The notes under the pieces were generated by a model. The model worked only from the letters and a program-made list of their open reading frames with translations, made no database searches and was not told the DNA's origin. Below, in pieces: positions 23,890-32,734 of a stretch of DNA of 64,000 nt. A program made the translations under genes and the position numbers. Each line of letters starts with the position of its first letter. Within the stretch, counting starts at the first letter, position 1. Source of the DNA: Pseudoluteimonas sp047602125 (GTDB taxonomy: Bacteria; Pseudomonadota; Gammaproteobacteria; Xanthomonadales; Xanthomonadaceae); the NCBI GenBank assembly GCA_047602125.1, contig JASGIB010000001.1, positions 2,046,001 through 2,110,000 on the forward strand, written 5' to 3'.

Positions 23890-26370
23890 CTACGCCACCG
23901 CCCGCGGCGACTTGCGTTCGCCGGCGACGAGGTCGGCATAACCGGCCGAACGCAGTTCCCCTGGATCGAAGTCGTCGACTGTGATCGCGTCCAGGGTGAG
24001 CGTGCGCAATTCCTCCAGCTGCTTGCGTTCGTCGGCCGTGATCCAGCCCTCGCGCACGCCTTCGTCGAGTTGCGCGTCGAACTCCAGCGCCTCGATGTCG
24101 CTGTTCTTCAGCGCCTTGAGGAACTTGCGTTCCACCGGCTCGGCCAGCACGAACTTCGGCAGGTAGCTGACGATGCGCCCGGCCGGATTGTGCTCGCCCG
24201 GGGTGGTGAACACGCCATCGGCGAGGCGGTCGCGCGCGTCGCAGGGCGTCATCAGCAAGGCCGCGACCTTGTGCCCGAGGCGATCGCCCGGCGCTTGCGC
24301 GCGGCGGCCCCACGGGAAGATCACCAGCCACAGCAGCCAGCCGATCGGGCGGATCGGGAAATTGCGCAAGGCGGTGGAGAGCGCGGTTTCGATCTTGTTG
24401 ATCGCGTCGTGGAAGGCGTAGGCCAGCAGCGGCTGGTCGCCGGCCGGGCTGCCCTCGTCCTGGTGGCGCTTCAACATCGCGCTGGCGATGTACAACTGGC
24501 TGAGCACGTCGCCGAGCCGGCCCGACAGCGATTCCTTGAACTTCAGCTTGCCGCCGAGCAGCAGCATCGAGGTATCGGCCATCACCGCCAGCGCAGCGGA
24601 ATAGCGATCCAGCTTGCGGAAGTAGCGGCGGGTGTCGTCGTCGCCCGGGGCGGTGCCGATCTTGGAACCGGTGAGTCCGTACCACCAGCTGCGCACGGCG
24701 TTGCTGATCGCGAAGCCGATGTGGCCGAACAGCGCGGTGTCGAACTGGTCGATGCGCTGCTTCGGATCCTGCAGCTGCACGGCCTTCATTTCCTGCATCA
24801 CCCACGGGTGGCAGAGGATCGCGCCCTGGCCGAAGATCATCAGCGAGCGGGTCATGATGTTCGCGCCCTCGACCGTGATCATGATCGGCGCGGCCTGCCA
24901 CGAACGCCCGGCGAAATTGCGCGGGCCGAGGATGATGCCCTTGCCGCCGAGGATGTCCATCACGTCCTTCGACACCTCGCGGCCCATCTGCGTGCAGTGG
25001 TATTTCGCGATGGTCGAGGGCACCGCCGGGTTTTCGCCGCGCGACACCGCCGCGGCGGTGGCCTGCGACAGCGCGCTGATCGCGTATGCATTGCCGGCGA
25101 CGCGCGCCAGCGGTTCCTCCACGCCCTCGAAGCGCCCGACCGACAGGCCGAACTGTTTGCGAATGCGCGCGTAGCTGCCGACCGCGACCGCGCCCATCTT
25201 GCTGCCGCCGCTGGCGGTGGAGGGCAGGGTGATCGAACGCCCGATCGACAGGCATTCCATCAGCATGCGCCAGCCGTGCCCGGCCATGTCGCGACCGCCG
25301 ATCAGCTGCGACAGCGGAATGAAGATGTCCTTGCCGTGGATCGGGCCGTTCTGGAACGGCGAATTGAGCGGGAAATGGCGGCGGCCGATCTCCAGCCCCG
25401 GCGTGTCGCGCGGAACCAGCGCGAGCGAAATGCCGACGTCGCGCTGCTCGCCGATCAAGCCGTCCGGATCGTACATGCGGAACGCGACGCCGATCAGCGA
25501 AGCCACCGGCGCGAGGGTGATGTAGCGCTTGTTGAGCGTGAGTTTGAAGCCCAGCGTTTCCTCGCCGTTCCACATGCCCTTGCAGACGATGCCGTAGTCG
25601 GGGATCGAGGTCGCGTCGGAACCGGCGAACGGCCCGGTCAGCGCGAAGCAGGGCACGTCGCGGCCATCGGCCAGGCGCGGCAGGTAGTGGCGCTTCTGCT
25701 CGTCGGTGCCGTAGTGCATCAGAAGTTCGGCCGGGCCGAGCGAGTTCGGCACGCCGACGGTGGAGCTCACCACTGAGGAAATCGAGGCGATCTTCTGGAT
25801 CACCTTGTGGTTGGCGAGCGCGGAGAAACCGAGGCCGCCGTATTCCTTCGGCACGATCATGCCGAAGAACTTGTTGCGCTTGAGGAAATCCCACATCTCC
25901 GGCGGGAGGTCGGCGCGGACGTGGGTGATCTCCCAGTCGTTGGTCATCCGGCACAGTTCCTCGCACGGGCCGTCGAGGAAGGCCTGCTCTTCGGTCGTGA
26001 GTTCCGGCTTCGGCAAATCCAGCAACTTCTTCCAGTCCGGCTTGCCCGAGAACAGCTCGCCCTCGAAACCGACCGTGCCCGACTCCAGCGCGGTGCGCTC
26101 GGTGTCCGACAGCGGCGGCAGCAGCTTCGTGTAGAACTTCAGCAGCGGGGTGGTGACGAGCGCCTTGCGCACCGGCGCGAACAGCAACGGCAATGCGATC
26201 AACGCGACGATGATCGCCGCGACGATGGTGGCGGCGTGGTTCGCACCCAGCATCCAGCAGGCGAGCAGCAGCACGGCGGTGATCGCCGCCCAGATGCCGA
26301 GGCGCAGGCGGTGGTAGGCGGCGAAAGCCCCGGCGACGAGGAAAGCCAGGAAGGGAAGGACGACGCTCAT
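23890..26370 (-). CDS. fadE: acyl-CoA dehydrogenase, FadE type, membrane-anchored
   Basis: An 826-residue FAD-dependent dehydrogenase performing the first oxidation of fatty-acid beta-oxidation. Long FadE architecture: N-terminal hydrophobic helices (about 1-65), then the acyl-CoA dehydrogenase domains with CFALTGPFAGSDATS, PNSLGPAELLMHYGTDEQK, AISALSQATAAAVSRGENP and MDILGGKGIILGPRN, then a long helical C-terminal DUF1974-like region. Start ATG 26370 has CCGGAG upstream. It faces a TetR gene across 152 nt that hold two palindromes, pointing to fatty-acid-responsive repression. Confidence 0.95.
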   Translation of the reverse strand: MSVVLPFLAFLVAGAFAAYHRLRLGIWAAITAVLLLACWMLGANHAATIVAAIIVALIALPLLFAPVRKALVTTPLLKFYTKLLPPLSDTERTALESGTVGFEGELFSGKPDWKKLLDLPKPELTTEEQAFLDGPCEELCRMTNDWEITHVRADLPPEMWDFLKRNKFFGMIVPKEYGGLGFSALANHKVIQKIASISSVVSSTVGVPNSLGPAELLMHYGTDEQKRHYLPRLADGRDVPCFALTGPFAGSDATSIPDYGIVCKGMWNGEETLGFKLTLNKRYITLAPVASLIGVAFRMYDPDGLIGEQRDVGISLALVPRDTPGLEIGRRHFPLNSPFQNGPIHGKDIFIPLSQLIGGRDMAGHGWRMLMECLSIGRSITLPSTASGGSKMGAVAVGSYARIRKQFGLSVGRFEGVEEPLARVAGNAYAISALSQATAAAVSRGENPAVPSTIAKYHCTQMGREVSKDVMDILGGKGIILGPRNFAGRSWQAAPIMITVEGANIMTRSLMIFGQGAILCHPWVMQEMKAVQLQDPKQRIDQFDTALFGHIGFAISNAVRSWWYGLTGSKIGTAPGDDDTRRYFRKLDRYSAALAVMADTSMLLLGGKLKFKESLSGRLGDVLSQLYIASAMLKRHQDEGSPAGDQPLLAYAFHDAINKIETALSTALRNFPIRPIGWLLWLVIFPWGRRAQAPGDRLGHKVAALLMTPCDARDRLADGVFTTPGEHNPAGRIVSYLPKFVLAEPVERKFLKALKNSDIEALEFDAQLDEGVREGWITADERKQLEELRTLTLDAITVDDFDPGELRSAGYADLVAGERKSPRAVA

Positions 26371-26414
26371 CGCGGATCTCCGGCATGTGGGCGAAGGCCC
26401 GTGCACGGGCCAAC

Positions 26415-26430
26415 CATACGCATAAGTATG
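26415..26430. promoter_or_regulatory. candidate operator palindrome between fadE and tetR
   Basis: CATACGCATAAGTATG has perfect 5-bp arms (CATAC/GTATG) around a 6-nt centre. It lies 45 nt upstream of the fadE start in an AT-richer patch, a natural place for binding by the divergent TetR regulator. Confidence 0.45.
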
Positions 26431-26500
26431 TTTTACTGGCGGCGCCTGTCAACGGCCACGGCCGTCACAGGCCCTCCGAATGCATACTCGAACCGACGTC

Positions 26501-26510
26501 ACCGTACGGT
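26501..26510. promoter_or_regulatory. perfect 10-bp palindrome upstream of tetR
   Basis: ACCGTACGGT is self-complementary and ends 12 nt before the TetR start codon. It could be an autoregulatory operator; it does not share its core with the CATAC...GTATG site, so the two may serve different factors. Confidence 0.4.
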
Positions 26511-26522
26511 AAACTTTCCGCC

Positions 26523-27110
26523 ATGACCGAAACCGCGATCCGCCAGGAGCCCCGGACCGGGCGCCTGAGCGCAGACGATTGGGCCCGCGAAGCGCTCGAG
26601 CAGATCGCCGATGCCGGCGTGGCTTCGGTGGCGGTGGAGCCGCTGGCGCGCCGCCTCGGCGTCACCAAGGGCAGCTTCTACTGGCATTTCCCCTCGCGCG
26701 ACGCCCTGCTGCAGGCCGCGCTGGAACGCTGGGAGCAGGACGAGCAGGCCGCCTACGGCGCGCTGGAGGCGATCGCCGACCCGACCGAGCGCCTGCGCGA
26801 GCTGTTCCACCTGATCGCCCACCACAACAAGACCCACATCATCTATTCCGAGCTGCTGAAGGCGGTGGACCACCCGGCCGTGCAGGCGGTGCTCGAACAC
26901 GTGCTGGAACGCCGCGTCGGGTTCCTGTTCGCTTCCTTCCGCCAGGCCGGCCTGAGCCAGAAGGACGCGCTCCACCGCGCGCGCATGACCTACGCGGTGT
27001 ACGTCGGCTTCCTGCAACTGGAACTGCCGAAGTTCCAGGACCGCCAGCCGATCGAGGGCTTCGAGGGCTACATCGAGCACATGATGGTCACGCTGATTCC
27101 GAAACCCTGA
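26523..27110 (+). CDS. TetR-family transcriptional regulator
   Basis: A 195-residue regulator with start ATG 26523 (MTETAIRQ). The N-terminal helix-turn-helix is RRLGVTKGSFYWHFPSRDAL (about 43-64), matching the TetR consensus GVSKGSFYxHFxSKxxLL. The ligand-binding helical domain fills 75-190. It is divergent from fadE, so it probably represses fatty-acid oxidation genes and is released by acyl-CoA. The ligand is inference from neighbours only. Confidence 0.93.
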   Translation: MTETAIRQEPRTGRLSADDWAREALEQIADAGVASVAVEPLARRLGVTKGSFYWHFPSRDALLQAALERWEQDEQAAYGALEAIADPTERLRELFHLIAHHNKTHIIYSELLKAVDHPAVQAVLEHVLERRVGFLFASFRQAGLSQKDALHRARMTYAVYVGFLQLELPKFQDRQPIEGFEGYIEHMMVTLIPKP

Positions 27111-27172
27111 TTTCCCAATCCGGGCGCGAGTCCGCTCGCGTCCACCGGTGCCCGTCCGGGCCGAGGCCACCC

Positions 27173-28966
27173 ATGAACGCCGTTACGAAAGACTCTTCCC
27201 GCACGCATGCCGACGGCAGCGCCCTCGATGCCCTGAACCAATGGGTCGCTTCGGTCGCGCTGCTCACCAAGCCGGCACGCATCCACTGGTGCGACGGCAG
27301 TGATGCCGAGAACGCGGAGCTGATCGCGCGGATGCAGGCCGACGGCACCCTGGTCAAACTCAACGAAAAGACCCATCCGGACAGTTGGCTTCATCGTTCG
27401 CATCCGGACGACGTGGCGCGGGTCGAGCACCTGACCTTCGTGTGCACGCCCGAGCGCGACGACGCCGGCCCGAACAACCACTGGATGTCGCCGGCCGAGG
27501 CGCACGCGAAGATCGACGCGCTGTTCGACGGCTGCATGCGCGGCCGCACCATGTACGTGATCCCGTACTGCATGGGCCCGATCGATTCGCCGCTGTCGCG
27601 CTGCGGGGTGGAGATCACCGATTCGCCGTACGTGGTCGCGAACATGCGGATCATGACCCGCATGGGCGCCGCGGCGCTGGCACGCATCGAGCGCGAGGGT
27701 TCGTTCGTCAAGGGCCTGCATTCGACCGGCGAGCTCGACCCGGACCGCCGCTTCATCATGCATTTCCCCGAGGAACTGACCATCAAGTCCTTCGGTTCCG
27801 GCTACGGCGGCAACGCGCTGCTCGGCAAGAAGTGCCACGCCCTGCGCATCGCCTCGCACCAGGCGCGCCGGGAAGACTGGCTGGCCGAGCACATGCTGAT
27901 CCTCGGCGTCGAGAGCCCGCAGGGCGAAACGCATTACATCGCCGCGGCGTTCCCATCGGCCTGCGGCAAGACCAACCTGGCGATGCTGATCCCGCCGGAA
28001 GGCTACCGCGAGAGAGGCTGGAAGATCTGGACCATCGGCGACGACATCTGCTGGATGCGCCCGGGCGCCGACGGTCGCCTGTATGCGATCAACCCGGAAG
28101 CCGGCTTCTTCGGCGTCGCCCCGGGCACTTCGAAGAAATCGAATCCGAACGCGCTGGCCTCGATCCAGTCCAATACCATCTTCACCAATGTCGGCGTGAC
28201 CGCGGACGACCAGCCGTGGTGGGAAGGCATCGACAACGGCCAGGCGCCGGTCACCGACTGGCGCGGCGAAGCCTACGATCCGGCCAAGCGCCCGGCCGCG
28301 CACCCGAACTCGCGCTTCACCGTGTCGGCGAAGCGTTGCCCGAGCTATTCGGACAAGGCCGAGGACGCGCAGGGCGTGCCGATCTCCGCGATCGTCTTCG
28401 GCGGGCGCCGCGCCTCGCTGGTACCGCTGGTGTTCGAGGCCCGCGACTGGACCCACGGCGTGCTGGTCGGCGCGGCCATGGGTTCGGAAACCACCGCAGC
28501 CGCGACCGGGGCGGTCGGCGTGATGCGCCGCGACCCGATGGCGATGAAGCCGTTCTGCGGCTACAACTTCGCCGACTACTTCAACCATTGGCTGTCGTTC
28601 GACAAGCCCGGCGCGAAGCTGCCCAAGGTCTTCCACGTGAACTGGTTCCGCAAGGGCGACGACGGCAAGTTCCTGTGGCCGGGCTTCGGCGACAACCTGC
28701 GCGTGCTGGAATGGATGATCAAGCGCGCGGATGGCGGGGCCGGTGCGGTGGAAACGCCGATCGGCAACCTGCCCGCGGAAACCGACCTCGACCTCGAGGG
28801 CGTCGAGCTGTCCGACGAGGCGCGCGCCAAGCTGTTCGGCTTCGATGCCGAAGGCTGGAAGGCCGAGTTCGATTCGATCGGCGACTACCTCGGCGAATAC
28901 GGGCCGCGCATGCCGGTCGCTCTGAAGCAGGAGCAGCGACGCATCGCGGGCGCGCTGGCGGAGTGA
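27173..28966 (+). CDS. pckG: phosphoenolpyruvate carboxykinase (GTP)
   Basis: A 597-residue GTP-dependent PEPCK of normal length. It converts oxaloacetate and GTP to phosphoenolpyruvate, GDP and CO2 in gluconeogenesis. Seen are the substrate loop region SFGSGYGGNALLGKKCHALR, the P-loop kinase motif FPSACGKTNLAML with the reactive Cys (about 264), the metal site GDDICWMRPG, and the guanine-binding PMAMKPFCGYNFADYFNHWL. Start ATG 27173 yields MNAVTKDSS. The next gene's GTG overlaps its stop, so the downstream hydroxylase is translationally coupled although functionally unrelated. Confidence 0.97.
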   Translation: MNAVTKDSSRTHADGSALDALNQWVASVALLTKPARIHWCDGSDAENAELIARMQADGTLVKLNEKTHPDSWLHRSHPDDVARVEHLTFVCTPERDDAGPNNHWMSPAEAHAKIDALFDGCMRGRTMYVIPYCMGPIDSPLSRCGVEITDSPYVVANMRIMTRMGAAALARIEREGSFVKGLHSTGELDPDRRFIMHFPEELTIKSFGSGYGGNALLGKKCHALRIASHQARREDWLAEHMLILGVESPQGETHYIAAAFPSACGKTNLAMLIPPEGYRERGWKIWTIGDDICWMRPGADGRLYAINPEAGFFGVAPGTSKKSNPNALASIQSNTIFTNVGVTADDQPWWEGIDNGQAPVTDWRGEAYDPAKRPAAHPNSRFTVSAKRCPSYSDKAEDAQGVPISAIVFGGRRASLVPLVFEARDWTHGVLVGAAMGSETTAAATGAVGVMRRDPMAMKPFCGYNFADYFNHWLSFDKPGAKLPKVFHVNWFRKGDDGKFLWPGFGDNLRVLEWMIKRADGGAGAVETPIGNLPAETDLDLEGVELSDEARAKLFGFDAEGWKAEFDSIGDYLGEYGPRMPVALKQEQRRIAGALAE

Positions 28967-30267
28967 GCGCTCCACTTCCGTCGGAGGCGCGCAGCGAGGT
29001 GGAGCGCCATCTCGCCGCAGGCGATTTGCGGCGGGCCCGTGAAACCAGCGAGAGCCTGCTCGTGCGCGATCCGTCGAATGGCGAAGCGCAGGTATTGCAC
29101 GCTTCGGTATTGATGGCGGCTGGCGATTGGCGCGCCGCTGCGGACTTGCTGGCCGTTCCCGCCGCCGCCGCACAGGTGCCTTACGCGATCGCCGCGCGTT
29201 ACGCGATCTGCCGCGCGGCGCTTGGCGATCCGGCATCCGCGGCGCCCGCCTTCGGCAAGGCCTTGGTGCAGCGTCCCGGCGATTTCGCCCTGCGCCTGGT
29301 GCATGGCGAGACGCTGGACGCGCTCGGCGAGCGCGATGCCGCGGTACGGGCGTATTTCCGTGCGATCTGCGATGCGCAGAGCCAGGGGAAATGGTTGTCC
29401 GATGCGTCGACCCCACCCGGCATGCGCGCCCGGGTCAAGCAGGCGATGCAGCGCGTGGAAGAAGGCCGCGTCGCAAGCTTCGTGCAGGCGCTCGAACCGC
29501 ACATCGCGGCTTACGGGCGCAGCAGCCTGGAGCGGGTGGTCGAAGCGCTGGACATCCATCTCGGGCTGCGTGCCTCGCCGGCACGGGATCCGCGCCAGCA
29601 ACCCAAGTTCTTCTGGATGCCCTCGCTGCCAGCGACCACGTTCTTCGATCCGAAACTGTTCCCGTGGTACGAGGCGCTCGAAGCGCAGACCGCGCCGATA
29701 CGCGATGAAGCCCTCGCGCGCCTGGGCGAAGCGAACGATCTCGAGCCCTTCCTCGGCAAGCTCGACAAGGCCGTGGAAGCGGAGTTCCTGTCGGGCGACG
29801 AACATTCGCGCGCGTGGGATGCGTATTTCTTCTTCCGCCATGGCGCGCGGTTCGACGAGCACCATGCGGCATGCCCGCGCACGTCGGCGGCGCTGGACGA
29901 GGTTCCGCTCACCCGCATCCGCGCGCATGCACCCGAAGTGCTGTATTCGGTGCTCGCGCCGCGCTCGCACATCACCCCGCACCACGGGGTGACCAACACC
30001 CGCGTGGTCACCCATCTTCCGCTGGTCGTTCCCGAAGGCGATTGCGCGCTGGTGGTCGGCGGGGACACGCATCGCTGGCGACAGGGCCGCTGCATCACTT
30101 TCGACGACAGCATGCTGCACGAGGCCTGGAACCGTACGGGCGAAACCCGCGTGGTGATGATCCTCGATACCTGGAACCCGCATCTCGAGGAACCGGAGCG
30201 GATCGCGCTCAAGGACCTGGTCGAGCGGATCGGCGACTTCAACGCCGCGGCGACGGCGGCGGACTGA
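28963..30267 (+). CDS. TPR plus aspartyl/asparaginyl beta-hydroxylase-type protein
   Basis: A 434-residue protein beginning at GTG 28963 inside the pckG stop (GTGA). The N-terminal half (about 1-190) is helical and TPR-like. The C-terminal half is an AspH-type Fe(II)/2-oxoglutarate domain: SHITPHHGVTNTRVVTHLPL with the iron His near 340, and FDDSMLHEAWN with the distal His 386, then RVVMILDTWNP. It would hydroxylate Asp or Asn side chains of a protein or peptide. Beyond its stop, in the opposite direction, lie a P4H-type oxygenase and a TPR-sulfotransferase, a recurring genomic association. Confidence 0.88.
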   Translation: MSAPLPSEARSEVERHLAAGDLRRARETSESLLVRDPSNGEAQVLHASVLMAAGDWRAAADLLAVPAAAAQVPYAIAARYAICRAALGDPASAAPAFGKALVQRPGDFALRLVHGETLDALGERDAAVRAYFRAICDAQSQGKWLSDASTPPGMRARVKQAMQRVEEGRVASFVQALEPHIAAYGRSSLERVVEALDIHLGLRASPARDPRQQPKFFWMPSLPATTFFDPKLFPWYEALEAQTAPIRDEALARLGEANDLEPFLGKLDKAVEAEFLSGDEHSRAWDAYFFFRHGARFDEHHAACPRTSAALDEVPLTRIRAHAPEVLYSVLAPRSHITPHHGVTNTRVVTHLPLVVPEGDCALVVGGDTHRWRQGRCITFDDSMLHEAWNRTGETRVVMILDTWNPHLEEPERIALKDLVERIGDFNAAATAAD

Positions 30268-30274
30268 ACGCGCT

Positions 30275-30841
30275 TCAGAACATCATGTAGGTCGAAAGGA
30301 TGTACTTGTTCCCGCTGATCGGCGGCAGGCCCGCGTGCTGGAACATCCAGTAGGGCGGGAACATCAGCAGCCGGCCGGCGCGCGGTGCGACCTTGACGTC
30401 GAGGCCGCAGAATTCGGTTTCGCCGCCGACCTCGACATCGTTCAGGTACCACAGGAAGACGAGGTAGCGGGCACAGACCACGTCGATGGAATCGAAGTGC
30501 GGCTGGAATCGTTCCTGGTCGCCTGGGCGATAGCGTTTCATGGTCAGCTTGTCGGTGCGCGGCCGCAGCGGCACCGGGATCGGAAGCCCGATGTCGGCGT
30601 TGTAGCGCTCAAGGCTGGATTCGACCTGTTTCAGGAAAAACCCGCGCATGGCATCGTCGGCAAGCGCGCCCAGGTTGACCTCGGTCCACGCGCTGTCTTC
30701 CAGCCCTTCGCGCACGCCGCGCCCGTTCCTGCGTTGCGCTTCCACGGTCTGCTCGAAGCCGGCGACCAACTGTGCGCAGAATTCCGGGCGCAACGCGCCA
30801 TCGTAGACGCGGATGTAGTGGCGCAGGTCGTCCATCGTCAT
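30275..30841 (-). CDS. prolyl-4-hydroxylase-type 2OG-Fe(II) oxygenase
   Basis: A 188-residue enzyme. ATG 30841 overlaps the upstream sulfotransferase stop (GAATGACG). The jelly-roll iron ligands are visible as H115-F-D117 in FQPHFDSID and His169 in WMFQHAGLPPI; Lys179 in GNKYILSTYMMF fits the 2-oxoglutarate anchor of P4H-like enzymes. It uses Fe(II), oxygen and 2-oxoglutarate to hydroxylate a substrate, perhaps a peptide or sugar. Translational coupling to a sulfotransferase suggests both act on the same molecule. Confidence 0.88.
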   Translation of the reverse strand: MTMDDLRHYIRVYDGALRPEFCAQLVAGFEQTVEAQRRNGRGVREGLEDSAWTEVNLGALADDAMRGFFLKQVESSLERYNADIGLPIPVPLRPRTDKLTMKRYRPGDQERFQPHFDSIDVVCARYLVFLWYLNDVEVGGETEFCGLDVKVAPRAGRLLMFPPYWMFQHAGLPPISGNKYILSTYMMF

Positions 30842-32665
30842 TCCGGATCCAGCGAATAGCCCCAATGATCGGCCACGGGGCGGAGGATGGGCAGGATGGA
30901 CTCGAACCAGGGCGCATAGCCTTTCCAGCGCGCGACTGCATTGGCATTCACGGGCTCGATGACCTGCGAGTAGCTCGGCGTGCCGATGTATCCCTTGCGC
31001 CGCGCCGCGTCCGCGAAGCCGGCCAGGCGGTGGCCGTCGTCGATGCCGAGGAAGCCGGCGATGCGTTCCGTCTGCCGGTCGAAGTCGCGCACGGTTTCCT
31101 CGTAGCGCAATTCCAGCACGTTGGCGCGAAGCAGTTCCTGGTGGTGGATCCAGAACTGCATGACGTTCGACATAGCCGCGTGCGAGCGTTTCGAGGGTGG
31201 AACACAGGACGCGGAACACGGGGGAACGGAAATCCTGCATGTAACAGCTGAGGATCACGTCGCACGGATGGCGCAACGCGAGGATGATCGGAGCATCGGG
31301 GAACATGCGGCGAATGAGCGGAAGCCGCAGGATGTTCAACGGATTCTTGTCGACCAGCGTCTGCCCTTCGCCGACGTCCACGACGCGCGAGACCGATCTC
31401 CAATAGTCCTCGCGAAGCCCTTCGAGGTCGTTCTCCTGCAGCTGCCCTACCTGGTTCGGGTATTCGAGGCCAGCGCGCTTCACGAGTTCCACGTTGCGAT
31501 CAAGGAAAGGTTGTTCGTCCATGGACACGAAGCCCGGGTGGGCGTCGAGCATGTTCTCGAGCATGGTCGTCCCGGAGCGCGGGAAACCGACGATGAAGGT
31601 CGGAGTACGGACCTTGTGGCCGTCGCTGCCGGGAAACATCGCTTGTTCCGGCGTCATGCGCGATTGCGTCACCGCCAGCGGCCTCCAGCCGGGCTCCGAC
31701 AGCTCGGGCATCATTTCGCGGGCAAGGTCGAGGTGGATGGAATGCGCCTCGCCCAGGTATTGCATCGCCTGCCGCGGGTCCTTGCGCTTGTCCGCGATCG
31801 CGGCGAGCGAATAGAGCGCATTGGCCCGCGAGGTGGGAGTCGGGTTCAGGGAGAGCAGTTCCTCGGTCAACACGCGCGCCTGTTCGTAATCCTTGCGACG
31901 CATGGCGAGGGTTGCGCCGACCGTCATGGCGTCGATTTTCGAATCGAGCCCGAGGCCATCCATCCCTTCGCTGAGGCGATCGAACAAACCCTGTGCCAGG
32001 TCGAGGCGATTCGTGCGTTCGTACAGCAACGCCAGTTTGGCCAGGACGTTGGCATCGTCCGAACCGTGCTCGCCCGGGTCGAGCAACCGCTCGGCTTCCT
32101 TGGCGCGTCCGAGCCGCATGAGCGCCATACCCAGGTCGTGCTTCGCCTCCGCATCCAGCAAATGCCAGTCTTCGCGTGGCGGAAGGAGTTGCTCGGCGCG
32201 CAGGACGTCCCCGCATTCGAAGCATGCCGTGGCGGCATAGATCCGTGCCTCCGCCTGCGAAGGATCGGCTTCGACCGCGTCGAGGAAGCGATGCCGTGCC
32301 GCGCCGAAGCGGCTCATGTCCATCAGCAACAGGCCGTAATTGAGCAATGTGCCGTATGCGCGGGGGGCGATCCGTAGAGCCTCGAGGAACGCGGCCTCGG
32401 ACTCCTGCTGCCGACCGCCCAGCCTGAGCATGTAGCCGAGGTTGGACCAATGCTCCGCGGAAGCCGGTTTGAGTTCGGTCAAGCGGCGGAAGGCATCGGC
32501 AGCATCCTCGAATCGACCCAGGCCGTGCGCGGCCATCGCGGCGACGACCCAGAGGCGATCGTCGTCGGGCTCTCCGACCAGGGACCGCCGGGCAAGGGCG
32601 GCGGCCTGCTCGTATCGGCCTGCCCGGTATTCCGCCGCCGCCGCGTCGAAGGCTGTCGCTGCCAT
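30838..32665 (-). pseudogene. TPR-containing sulfotransferase, frameshifted near 31171
   Basis: Two overlapping frames together make one protein of about 608 residues. Residues 1-300 are TPR-like. The sulfotransferase part has the PAPS phosphosulfate loop FIVGFPRSGTTMLENML and the LALRHPCDVILSCYMQDF segment. At TLETLARGY the frame is lost; continuing one base further gives SNVMQFWIHHQELL and the normal C-terminus to 30838. One extra G (C on the plus strand at 31171) explains it. Both halves are otherwise intact, so this may be a sequencing error, a very recent mutation or a slip site. ATG 32665 is used because the earlier ATG 32692 lies inside a terminator stem. Confidence 0.8.
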
Positions 32666-32675
32666 TGCAGGATCC

Positions 32676-32709
32676 AAAGAAAAGGGCCGCATGGTTTCCC
32701 ATGCGGCCC
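32676..32709 (-). terminator. Rho-independent terminator of the TonB receptor gene
   Basis: Read on the minus strand: an 11-bp perfect stem GGGCCGCATGG / CCATGCGGCCC with a GAAA loop, followed by TTTTCTTT. It lies 26 nt past the receptor's stop codon and just before the sulfotransferase start, separating the two transcripts. Confidence 0.9.
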
Positions 32710-32734
32710 GGAAGTCTAGCAGTACAGCGTTGGA

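Noticed and set aside
32666..32692. Earlier ATG (32692) as start of the TPR-sulfotransferase
   Set aside because: It lies within the perfect terminator stem of the TonB receptor gene and adds no family sequence; ATG 32665 is a better start.
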